From positions 1-6,500 of the forward strand of contig JAEYXM010000195.1 of assembly GCA_023428465.1 (NCBI GenBank): a DNA stretch of 6,500 nucleotides, read 5' to 3'. The notes under the pieces are model-generated. The model saw only the letters and a program-made list of their open reading frames with translations. It did no database searches and was not told where the DNA came from. The translations under genes were made by a program, and so were the position numbers. Shown piece by piece: positions 1-5,534 of this stretch (positions within the stretch are counted from its first letter, which is position 1; the number at the start of each line of letters is the position of its first letter). This DNA comes from Actinomycetes bacterium. GTDB taxonomy: Bacteria > Actinomycetota > Actinomycetes > Actinomycetales > Cellulomonadaceae.

Positions 1-240
1 TGGGGGATGCCCCTGCTCGGCGTCGGTGGCGTGCTTGTCGCCATGAAGGGCAGTCGCGCCCGCGAGGAAGTCGAGGCTGCCCGCACGGAGATTGCCCGCC
101 TCGGGGGCGGGGAGCCGGAGGTGCTCCTGGCTGACACGATCCCCGGGGTGACGCCCACGGTTGTCGTCCGCGTGGTCAAGGAGCGGGCCGGTGCGACCAT
201 CGGCACGGCGAGAGGGGCCCGGTCGAAGCGCAAGCGCTGA
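1..240 (+). CDS. rsmG: 16S rRNA (guanine-N7) methyltransferase RsmG (GidB), C-terminal fragment
   Basis: Only the last 79 residues are present; the reading frame is open to the window edge, so the start lies outside. RsmG uses S-adenosylmethionine to methylate N7 of a guanine in the 530 loop of 16S rRNA (G527 in E. coli). What is visible matches the family's C-terminal end: a strand-turn reading LLGVGGVLVAMKG, then a helix of the AREEVEAARTEIARLG type, then a final strand ending TVVVRVVK. The SAM-binding Rossmann core is not in the window. The last 20 or so residues are a basic tail ending RSKRKR, which looks lineage-specific. The assignment rests on this fold signature plus its position immediately before parA, the classic gidB-parA-parB order. 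The gene ends in TGA 77 bases before the preferred parA start, so co-transcription is possible. Confidence 0.88.
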   Translation, partial: WGMPLLGVGGVLVAMKGSRAREEVEAARTEIARLGGGEPEVLLADTIPGVTPTVVVRVVKERAGATIGTARGARSKRKR

Positions 241-268
241 CCGACGGGGTGTGGATCGCGTCCGGTCG

Positions 269-302
269 CGGGTCCGCAGAGTGGCAGGATGTGTCGGACC
301 CG
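269..302 (+). promoter_or_regulatory. 8-bp inverted repeat just upstream of the parA ribosome binding site
   Basis: CGGGTCCG (269-276) and CGGACCCG (295-302) are perfect inverted complements separated by 18 bases. The downstream arm ends 5 bases before the AGGAGG of parA. In RNA it could form a hairpin next to the ribosome binding site; in DNA it could be an operator. A weak -10-like CAGGAT (285-290) lies inside the spacer, with no convincing -35. In GC-rich DNA an 8-bp repeat can arise by chance, so function is not established. Confidence 0.35.
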
Positions 303-307
303 AGTTC

Positions 308-313
308 AGGAGG
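308..313 (+). promoter_or_regulatory. Shine-Dalgarno AGGAGG deciding the parA start
   Basis: A full AGGAGG sits 4 bases before GTG at 318 and only 1 base before the in-frame GTG at 315. Upstream in-frame GTG codons at 249 and 291 have no comparable site. This makes 318 the preferred parA start, although a 4-base spacer is on the short side. Confidence 0.7.
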
Positions 314-317
314 CGTG

Positions 318-1328
318 GTGGACCAGCACGACGGGACGTCGTGGCGCGCAGCGGACCCGGCTGACGAGGAGCGGCGTGCCGCGATCATCGACGGCCTCCC
401 GCAGGTGGACGAGAGCACGCCCCTCGCGGCGCAGATCGCAGCAGATGCGCGTCGTCGGATCGAGTTGTCGGGGCGGCGCTTCCCACGCCCGCCCGGGACG
501 CGCGTCCTGACGATCGCCAACCAGAAGGGCGGCGTCGGGAAGACCACGACCACGGTCAACATCGCCGCAGCGCTGGCGCAGGCCGGGCTCAACGTCCTCG
601 TGATCGACAACGACCCGCAGGGCAACGCGTCCACGGCACTCGGGGTCGAGCACCGCGCCGGCACCCCGTCGATCTACGAGGTTCTCATCGAGGACGAGGA
701 GCTCGGCGCCGTCGTCCAGCCCTGCCCGCGGATCCCACGCCTCCTCTGTGCGCCCGCCACGATCGACCTGTCCGGCGCCGAGATCGAGCTCGTCTCCGTG
801 GTCGCGCGGGAGAACCGCCTCCGCAACGCGGTCGACGCCTACCTCACGCAGCGCGTCGAGGCCGGCCTGGACCGGATCGACTACGTCTTCATCGACTGCC
901 CGCCGAGCCTCGGCCTGCTCACCGTGAACGCGTTCGTGGCTGCGCGCGAGGTCTTCATTCCCATCCAGTGCGAGTACTACGCCCTCGAGGGACTGAGCCA
1001 GCTCCTCAAGAACGTGCAGCTCATCAAGAATCACCTCAACCCGAGCCTGCACGTCTCCACGATCCTGCTGACGATGTACGACGCGCGGACCAACCTCTCC
1101 CACCAGGTCGCCGACGAGGTCCGCGAGCACTTCGCCGCGCAGACCCTGCGCACGACCATCCCGCGCTCTGTCCGGATCTCCGAGGCGCCGAGCTACGGAC
1201 AGACCGTCATGACCTACGAGCCCGGGTCCTCCGGAGCGCTCGCCTACCTCGCCGCGGCACGCGAGATCGCCGAGCGGGCAGCCCCGGCGCCGGTCGCCAC
1301 CGCCGCAACAGCCGTGAAGGAGTCCTGA
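318..1328 (+). CDS. parA: Chromosome partitioning ATPase ParA (Soj family)
   Basis: ParA is a Walker-type ATPase that binds nucleoid DNA when ATP-bound and is stimulated by ParB to move or anchor replication origins. From the GTG at 318 the protein has 336 residues. The deviant Walker A motif KGGVGKTT is at 70-77, with signature lysine K70 and catalytic K75. The A' motif IDNDPQGN (about 96-103) and the Walker B region VFIDCPPS (about 190-197) follow. The late block IPRSVRISEAPSYGQ (about 281-295) is typical of Soj and carries DNA-contacting arginines. A roughly 60-residue N-terminal extension with a TPLAAQIA motif precedes the ATPase core, as in other actinobacterial ParA proteins. GTG at 249 would add 23 residues and GTG at 291 would add 9, but neither has a good ribosome binding site. 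The stop overlaps the parB start by one base, which implies coupled translation. Confidence 0.95.
   Translation: MDQHDGTSWRAADPADEERRAAIIDGLPQVDESTPLAAQIAADARRRIELSGRRFPRPPGTRVLTIANQKGGVGKTTTTVNIAAALAQAGLNVLVIDNDPQGNASTALGVEHRAGTPSIYEVLIEDEELGAVVQPCPRIPRLLCAPATIDLSGAEIELVSVVARENRLRNAVDAYLTQRVEAGLDRIDYVFIDCPPSLGLLTVNAFVAAREVFIPIQCEYYALEGLSQLLKNVQLIKNHLNPSLHVSTILLTMYDARTNLSHQVADEVREHFAAQTLRTTIPRSVRISEAPSYGQTVMTYEPGSSGALAYLAAAREIAERAAPAPVATAATAVKES
1317..1322 (+). promoter_or_regulatory. parB ribosome binding site inside the parA 3' end
   Basis: AAGGAG lies 5 bases before the ATG at 1328, within the last codons of parA. Together with the TGATG stop/start overlap it supports translational coupling and fixes the parB start. 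Confidence 0.8.
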
Positions 1329-2428
1329 TGGCCGAGAAGCGCCGAGGGTTGGGGCGTGGCCTCGGAGCCCTGATCCCGACGGCGAACGAGCGGGACAGCC
1401 GCCCGGTCGACGTCTTCTTCCCCGGGACGCCGGAGAGCGCGAACGACAGCGTCTTCAGCCCCGCAGGAGCCGGGCCAGGTCTGCGGGACCTCGGACCACT
1501 CGATGGCGTCGTAGCCGAGACGCCCGCTGACGCGTCCGCCATGCCGGAGAACGTCACCGAAGCGGCCGGGCGGGCCGACGACGACGCACTCGTGCCGATC
1601 CCGGGTGTGCGGTTCGCGGAGCTCGAGCTCACCGACATCCGGCCCAACCCCCGTCAGCCGCGGACGAACTTCGACGAGGAAGCCCTCGCCGAGCTCGTGG
1701 GGTCGATCGCCGAGCTCGGGGTCCTGCAGCCGGTGGTCGTGCGGCCACTCGCCGAGCCCGAGGACGGCGTGCACTACGAGCTCATCATGGGTGAGCGCCG
1801 GTGGCGGGCGAGCGGGCTCGCGGGTGAGACGACGATCCCTGCCATCGTCCGGGAGACCGCCGACAGCGACCTGCTGCGCGACGCCCTGCTCGAGAACCTC
1901 CACCGCAGCGACCTGAACCCCCTCGAGGAGGCTGCGGCCTACCAGCAGCTCCTCGACGACTTCGGCTGCACCCACGAGGAGCTCGCGGCGCGGATCCACC
2001 GGTCGCGGCCGCAGATCAGCAACACGCTCCGTCTGCTGAAGCTGCCGCCGATCGTGCAGCGCCGCGTCGCCGCGGGTGTGCTCTCCGCCGGTCATGCGCG
2101 TGCCCTCCTCGCGCTGCCCGACGCCGCTGCCATGGAGCGCCTCGCCCAGCGGATCGTGGCCGAGGGCCTCTCCGTGCGGGCCACCGAGGAGATCGTGGCC
2201 CTCGGCGGGGACCCCGAGCCTCAGGTCAAGCGCCGCATCCCGCGGCCCGGGGATCGCAACGAGGCGCTCGACGACCTGGCGGCGCGCCTGTCCGACCAGC
2301 TCGATACGCGCGTCAAGGTCAGCCTGGGCAAGTCGAAGGGTCGCCTGACGGTCGAGTTCGCCTCCGTCCAGGACCTCAACCGCATCCTCGAGGTACTCGC
2401 CCCGCAGGACCCGGGTCTCCTTCGCTGA
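1328..2428 (+). CDS. parB: Chromosome partitioning protein ParB (CTPase, parS-binding)
   Basis: ParB binds parS, hydrolyses CTP to load and slide as a clamp, recruits SMC/condensin and stimulates ParA. The protein has 366 residues. The N-terminal RGLGRGLGALIP (6-17) is the arginine-containing peptide that activates ParA ATPase. A variable acidic linker covers about 18-95. The ParB/Srx domain follows: RPNPRQPR (105-112) and the CTP-binding GERRWRA (155-161), then the second conserved box ENLHRSDLNP (189-198), where actinobacterial ParB has H instead of the more usual Q. The parS-reading helix-turn-helix is at about 214-238 (THEELAARIHRSRPQIS...). The C-terminal dimerisation domain is at about 309-357. 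All core motifs are intact and the length is normal. It is coupled to parA and ends in a convergent spacer facing the aminotransferase gene. No parS site is seen in the window. Confidence 0.96.
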   Translation: MAEKRRGLGRGLGALIPTANERDSRPVDVFFPGTPESANDSVFSPAGAGPGLRDLGPLDGVVAETPADASAMPENVTEAAGRADDDALVPIPGVRFAELELTDIRPNPRQPRTNFDEEALAELVGSIAELGVLQPVVVRPLAEPEDGVHYELIMGERRWRASGLAGETTIPAIVRETADSDLLRDALLENLHRSDLNPLEEAAAYQQLLDDFGCTHEELAARIHRSRPQISNTLRLLKLPPIVQRRVAAGVLSAGHARALLALPDAAAMERLAQRIVAEGLSVRATEEIVALGGDPEPQVKRRIPRPGDRNEALDDLAARLSDQLDTRVKVSLGKSKGRLTVEFASVQDLNRILEVLAPQDPGLLR

Positions 2429-2429
2429 C

Positions 2430-2483
2430 CGAACGAGCGGGCGCGCCCGAACGGACCGGCGCGCCCTACCGGACCGGCGCGCC
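2430..2483. repeat. Three tandem 18-bp repeats with GGCGCGCC palindromes after parB
   Basis: The units CGAACGAGCGGGCGCGCC (2430-2447), CGAACGGACCGGCGCGCC (2448-2465) and CTACCGGACCGGCGCGCC (2466-2483) lie head to tail with an exact 18-bp period, starting 1 base after the parB stop. Each ends in the 8-bp palindrome GGCGCGCC. The palindromes can pair with one another: GGGCGCGCC (2439-2447) with GGCGCGCCC (2458-2466) gives a perfect 9-bp stem with a 10-base loop. This could serve as the parB transcription terminator, though there is no T-tract. Confidence 0.75.
2439..2466 (+). terminator. Candidate parB terminator stem-loop
   Basis: A 9-bp all-GC stem (2439-2447 with 2458-2466) and a 10-base loop, formed by neighbouring 18-bp repeat units, begin 10 bases after the parB stop. 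No U-run follows, which is common for proposed actinobacterial terminators but leaves function unproven. Confidence 0.45.
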
Positions 2484-2493
2484 CAGACGCGGG

Positions 2494-2521
2494 ACATGCA
2501 CGCGCGCACGCGCACGCGCAT
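2494..2521. repeat. 28-bp strictly alternating purine-pyrimidine tract
   Basis: Every base from A2494 to T2521 alternates purine and pyrimidine. The tract contains three perfect CGCGCA hexamers (2503-2520). Such tracts are the classic sequences able to adopt left-handed Z-DNA under negative supercoiling. It lies in the non-coding spacer between convergent genes. Confidence 0.7.
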
Positions 2522-2540
2522 CCGCCCGACGAGCGGATGC
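2518..2540. terminator. 8-bp perfect hairpin in the convergent spacer
   Basis: GCATCCGC (2518-2525) pairs perfectly with GCGGATGC (2533-2540) across a 7-base loop. Its position between the parB and aminotransferase stops suits a bidirectional terminator or RNA 3'-end stabiliser. No T-tract is present on either side. Confidence 0.5.
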
Positions 2541-2551
2541 CCGAACGGGCC

Positions 2552-2571
2552 GGCGTCCGTCAGCGGACGTC
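2552..2571 (-). terminator. Hairpin spanning the aminotransferase stop codon
   Basis: CGTCCG (2554-2559) pairs with CGGACG (2564-2569) over a TCAG loop. The stem extends to 8 pairs if one G-T(U) wobble and one outer G-C pair are counted. The loop contains the TGA of the aminotransferase gene (TCA at 2560-2562 on the + strand). It may help end or stabilise that transcript; it could also be chance. Confidence 0.35.
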
Positions 2572-3921
2572 CGGACCGCCCATCTCGACGATGCCAGGCT
2601 TCGGATGTGCGTCCGTGCCGAAGACGCGGACCAGCTCGACCTCGTCCTCGACGACCCCGGCGAGCCGCCGCACACCCTCGCGGATGCGGTCAGGCGTGGG
2701 GTAGCAGAACGACAGGCGCATGTGGTCCGAGCCCTGGCCGTCCGCGTAGAAAGCGGTGCCGGACACGTACGCGACGAGCGCGGTGATCGCGCGCGGCAGC
2801 ATCGCCTTGGCGTCGATCCCTGCCGGGAGCTTCACCCAGGTGTAGAAGCCGCCCTCGGGCACCGTCCAGCTCGCCTCTGGCATGTGCTCCGCCAGAGCGC
2901 CGACCATCGCGTCCCGGCGCTCGCGGTACATCTCCCGGTACGCCTTGATCTGGCCGCGCCAGTCGTGGTTGGTCAGGTACGTCGAGACGGCGAGCTGTGA
3001 CGCGTTCGACGGGCACAGGATCGCGGACTCGTTGGCGAGGACCAACTTCTCGCGCAGCGACGGCGGTGCGACGGCCCAGCCGACGCGGTACCCGGGGGCG
3101 AAGGTCTTGGAGAAGGAGCCGAGGTACACGACTCCGTTCTCCGAGATGGCGCGCATCGCGGGCAGCGGGTCGCCGTCGAAGCCGAGCAGCCCGTAGGGGT
3201 TGTCCTCGATCAGCAGGATGCCGTGCCGCTGTGCGATCTCGAGGATGCGGGGCCGGCGCTCGAGCGTCAGGGTGACACCGGCGGGGTTGTGGAAGTTGGG
3301 CACGCAGTAGATGAGCTTCGCCCGGCGGCCCTCCTGGGCGAGCCGGGTTAGGGTCTCGTCGAGCGCCTCGGGGATGAGCCCGTGCTCGTCGAGCGGCACG
3401 TGCACGACGTCCGCCTGGTAGGAGTGGAACACCCCGAGGGCCCCGACGTAGGAGGGCGCCTCCGCGACGACGACGTCACCTGGGTTGATGAACAGACGCG
3501 TCACAAGGTCCAGCGCTTGTTGTGAGCCGGTGGTGACGACGACGTCGTCCGGGTGGGCGTGGATGCCCTCGATCCGCATGATCTCGAGGATCTGCTCACG
3601 CAGCGTCTCGTCGCCCTGACCGGAGCCGTACTGCAGCGCCGTCGTGCCCCGCTTGAGCACCAGCTCGTGAGCGGACTCAGCGAGGGCTTCGAGCGGGAGG
3701 CCGTCGAGGTAGGGCATACCGCCGGCGAGCGAGACGACCTCGGGTCGGTTCGCGACGGCGAAGAGTGCGCGGATCTCGGAGGCCCGCATGCCGTGGGTCC
3801 GGTCGGCGTAGGAGTCGATCCAAGGGTCGAGGCGGGTCCCGGTGGCGGGCTGGACGGTCTGGGCGGCGCTGCCGGGGGCAGGCGTCACCCACCCCGTCGG
3901 CTCACCGTGGTCGGGAGTCAT
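2560..3921 (-). CDS. PLP-dependent class I/II aminotransferase (2-aminoadipate/LysN-like group)
   Basis: This is a fold-type I PLP enzyme that moves an amino group between an amino acid and a 2-oxoacid in the cytoplasm; the true substrate cannot be read from the sequence. It has 453 residues. Family marks in order: SLAGGMPYLDGLP (64-76); YGSGQGDETLR (98-108), the usual substrate-site region; VPNFHNPAG (207-215) with N212; IEDNPYG (238-244) with D240 for the pyridine nitrogen and Y243; SFSKTFAPGYRVGW (269-282) with Schiff-base K272; and HMRLSFCYP (400-408) with R402 for the substrate carboxylate. No N-terminal DNA-binding domain is present, so it is not a MocR-type regulator. The first 30 or so residues are disordered-looking. 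The ATG at 3921 has no Shine-Dalgarno; a -10-like CAGACT sits 7 bases before it, so a leaderless message is possible. GTG at 3888 is an alternative start. It converges on parB and follows trxA by 86 bases. Confidence 0.9.
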   Translation of the reverse strand: MTPDHGEPTGWVTPAPGSAAQTVQPATGTRLDPWIDSYADRTHGMRASEIRALFAVANRPEVVSLAGGMPYLDGLPLEALAESAHELVLKRGTTALQYGSGQGDETLREQILEIMRIEGIHAHPDDVVVTTGSQQALDLVTRLFINPGDVVVAEAPSYVGALGVFHSYQADVVHVPLDEHGLIPEALDETLTRLAQEGRRAKLIYCVPNFHNPAGVTLTLERRPRILEIAQRHGILLIEDNPYGLLGFDGDPLPAMRAISENGVVYLGSFSKTFAPGYRVGWAVAPPSLREKLVLANESAILCPSNASQLAVSTYLTNHDWRGQIKAYREMYRERRDAMVGALAEHMPEASWTVPEGGFYTWVKLPAGIDAKAMLPRAITALVAYVSGTAFYADGQGSDHMRLSFCYPTPDRIREGVRRLAGVVEDEVELVRVFGTDAHPKPGIVEMGGPDVR

Positions 3922-3982
3922 GAGAAGCAGTCTGCCACGCAGCCGGTCGCGGCCAGGAGGGCATTCGTCACGTGGCCCCCGG

Positions 3983-3996
3983 CCCGTCAGGACGGG
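3983..3996 (-). terminator. Short hairpin after trxA
   Basis: CCCGTC (3983-3988) and GACGGG (3991-3996) are perfect inverted complements around AG, giving in practice a 5-bp stem with a 4-base loop. It lies 12 bases past the trxA stop and within the duplicated 3' end of that gene. It is a weak candidate terminator for the trxB-trxA message. Confidence 0.35.
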
Positions 3997-4028
3997 ACGG
4001 ACTCGACTCAGGACAGGACGGACTCGAT
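3987..4028 (-). repeat. 21-bp tandem duplication of the trxA 3' end, including the stop codon
   Basis: Read on the minus strand, 4028-4008 encodes the last six residues IESVLS plus TGA. The directly adjacent 4007-3987 encodes VESVPS plus TGA in the same frame. The copies agree at 19 of 21 bases; the differences are A to G at base 1 and T to C at base 14. The + strand view shows it as a 12-bp perfect direct repeat GGACGGACTCGA at 3995-4006 and 4016-4027. Confidence 0.85.
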
Positions 4029-4331
4029 CTCCGTGACCAGCGCTGGCTTCGGCCGGGCGCCGATGACCTGCTTCACGAGCTCGCCACCCTTGTAGATGTT
4101 GAGCGTCGGGATCGAGATGATGTTGTAGGCCTGCGCAACAGCCGGGTTCTCATCGGTGTTGATCTTGACGATCTTCACGCGGCCCTCGTACGTCTGCGAG
4201 AGCTCCTCGAGCACGGGGGCCACCTGCCGGCAGGGGCCGCACCAGGGCGCCCAGAAGTCCACGACAACCGGAAGGTCGGACTTGAGCACCTCGGCCTCGA
4301 AGGTGGCGTCGGTCACGGGCACGGTGGTCAC
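4008..4331 (-). CDS. trxA: Thioredoxin
   Basis: This cytoplasmic dithiol carrier reduces disulfides in target proteins (for example ribonucleotide reductase and methionine sulfoxide reductases) and is recharged by thioredoxin reductase. It has 107 residues, the standard length for a single-domain thioredoxin. The WCGPC active site is at 30-34 (C31 and C34), the buried aspartate is D25 in VVVDFWAPW, and the cis-proline is P75 in SIPTL. No signal peptide is seen. The start is GTG at 4331, overlapping the trxB stop in the 4-base GTGA. A GAGGAG ribosome binding site at 4337-4342 lies 5 bases upstream, inside the trxB 3' end. It therefore depends on the trxB message and probably on its SigR-type promoter. 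The region after its stop carries a tandem copy of its last seven codons. Confidence 0.97.
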   Translation of the reverse strand: MTTVPVTDATFEAEVLKSDLPVVVDFWAPWCGPCRQVAPVLEELSQTYEGRVKIVKINTDENPAVAQAYNIISIPTLNIYKGGELVKQVIGARPKPALVTEIESVLS

Positions 4332-5329
4332 AGGGTCTCCTCGATCTTCTCCGGAAGGGTGGCAGGTGCCGGCGGCTGGGTCGCGTCGACGAGCTCGGCC
4401 AGGTAGTGCTGGGCGTCGAGCGCGGCGGCACAGCCCGAGCCCGCCGCCGTGATCGCCTGACGGTACGTGTGGTCGACCAGGTCACCGCACGCGAACACGC
4501 CCGGCAGGGAGGTGGCGGTACCGCGGCGGTCGCCCTGACCGGTGAGGACGTACCCGGCGTCGTCCGTGGCGACCGCGCCGACCACGAGCTCGCTGCGCGG
4601 CACGTGCCCGATGGCGACGAACACGCCGGCGACCTCGAGCTCGCTCTCGGTGCCGGTCACCGTGTCCCGCAGCGTCACGCCCGTCACCTTCTCGGTGCCG
4701 TGGATCGCGGCGACCTCGCTGTTCCACGCGAAACGGATCTTGGGGTCGTTCGCCGCGCGGTCCGCCATGATCTTCGAGGCGCGCAGCTGGTCGCGGCGGT
4801 GCACCAGGGTGACCGTCTCGGCGAAGCGCGTGAGGAACGTCGCCTCCTCGACCGCCGAGTCACCGCCGCCGACGACGACGACGTGCTTGCCGCGGAAGAA
4901 GAAGCCGTCGCACGTCGCGCACCAGGAGACCCCGTGACCGGACAGCCGCTTCTCGTCCGGCAGTCCGAGCTCGCGGTACGCGGAGCCCATCGCGAGGACC
5001 ACGGCGCGCGACCGGTACGTGTCGCCCGAGCCGGTGATCACGGTCTTGACGGGGCCGTCGAGCTCGAGCGAGACCGCGTCGTCGTACAGGATCTCCGCAC
5101 CGAAGCGCTCGGCCTGCTTGCGCATGGTCTCCATGAGGTCCGGGCCCATGATGCCGTCGGTGAAGCCCGGGAAGTTCTCGACCTCGGTGGTGTTCATGAG
5201 CGCGCCGCCGGCGGTCACGGACCCGGCGAGCACGACGGGCGCGAGGCCCGCACGGGCGGCGTAGATCGCGGCGGTGTAGCCGGCAGGGCCGGACCCGACG
5301 ATGACGAGGTCACGGGTGGAGTCGGTCAC
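4328..5329 (-). CDS. trxB: Thioredoxin-disulfide reductase (NADPH)
   Basis: This homodimeric cytoplasmic flavoprotein passes electrons from NADPH through FAD and a cysteine pair to thioredoxin. From GTG at 5329 it has 333 residues, normal for the low-molecular-weight type. In order: FAD dinucleotide-binding GSGPAGYTAA (12-21); conserved TTEVENFPGF (47-56); redox-active CATC (137-140) followed by DGFFF; NADPH-binding VGGGDSAVEEA (153-163) with the phosphate-contacting HRRD (177-180); and the C-terminal FAD motif GVFACGDLVDH (277-287). A roughly 20-residue Pro/Ala-rich tail ends the protein. The GTG at 5329 has AAGGA 6 bases upstream. A longer frame starting TTG at 5377 is rejected because that codon lies inside the promoter -10 element. 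It is the first gene of the trxB-trxA operon. Confidence 0.97.
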   Translation of the reverse strand: MTDSTRDLVIVGSGPAGYTAAIYAARAGLAPVVLAGSVTAGGALMNTTEVENFPGFTDGIMGPDLMETMRKQAERFGAEILYDDAVSLELDGPVKTVITGSGDTYRSRAVVLAMGSAYRELGLPDEKRLSGHGVSWCATCDGFFFRGKHVVVVGGGDSAVEEATFLTRFAETVTLVHRRDQLRASKIMADRAANDPKIRFAWNSEVAAIHGTEKVTGVTLRDTVTGTESELEVAGVFVAIGHVPRSELVVGAVATDDAGYVLTGQGDRRGTATSLPGVFACGDLVDHTYRQAITAAGSGCAAALDAQHYLAELVDATQPPAPATLPEKIEETL

Positions 5330-5335
5330 GTGTCG

Positions 5336-5340
5336 TCCTT
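5336..5340 (-). promoter_or_regulatory. trxB ribosome binding site
   Basis: AAGGA on the minus strand lies 6 bases before GTG at 5329. It selects that codon over the upstream in-frame TTG at 5377. Confidence 0.7.
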
Positions 5341-5372
5341 CGCTGTGCGCGTGCTCGGGCAGGTCTGGCGGC

Positions 5373-5401
5373 GTCAACAGATCCTAGGTCGCCGGTGTTC
5401 C
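5373..5401 (-). promoter_or_regulatory. SigR/SigH-type (disulfide stress) promoter of trxB-trxA
   Basis: On the minus strand, GGAAC (5401-5397, preceded by two further Gs) is separated by exactly 18 bases from GTTGAC (5378-5373). This fits the published SigR consensus of Streptomyces and SigH of Mycobacterium, approximately GGAAT/C-N18-GTT. Transcription would start around 5366, giving a leader of about 36 bases with the trxB ribosome binding site inside it. trxBA is a classic SigR target in Streptomyces. The promoter is a prediction from sequence. Confidence 0.8.
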
Positions 5402-5534
5402 CCGCGTGCCAGGGTCCCACCGCGCGCCGACACGCGTCCCACCGACCGGACCGCCGACATCGCGCGCGTCCCACGGACCCGCCCGGACCGACGCGTCACC
5501 CCACAACGAGCCCCCTGCGCGGCCGGAGCACCAC

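Noticed and set aside
249..317. Longer parA beginning at GTG 249 or 291
   Set aside because: Neither codon has a good ribosome binding site, while AGGAGG stands 4 bases before GTG 318. The extra residues do not resemble the family N-terminus. It is not excluded experimentally.
968..1327. N-terminal extension of parB into parA
   Set aside because: The frame is open, but it overlaps parA coding sequence and is arginine/proline-rich. The ATG at 1328 has a perfect AAGGAG and begins the conserved ParB N-terminus.
1244..2521. Long open frame on the - strand opposite parB
   Set aside because: It is a shadow of parB caused by codon bias. Its Arg/Val/Glu-rich translation has no domain signature.
3964..3979. 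CACGTG as a parS site
   Set aside because: The core hexamer is present, but the flanks do not match the parS consensus TGTTTCACGTGAAACA. Other CACGTG hexamers (near 3398, 4601 and 5327) fail in the same way.
5330..5377. trxB start at TTG 5377
   Set aside because: That codon is inside the predicted -10 element, and the added residues lack similarity to the reductase N-terminus. GTG 5329 has AAGGA at proper spacing.
5413..5480. Repeated GTCCCAC words (5414, 5436, 5468) as an operator array
   Set aside because: Spacing is irregular (22 and 32 bases) and the flanks diverge. This looks like GC-rich low complexity.
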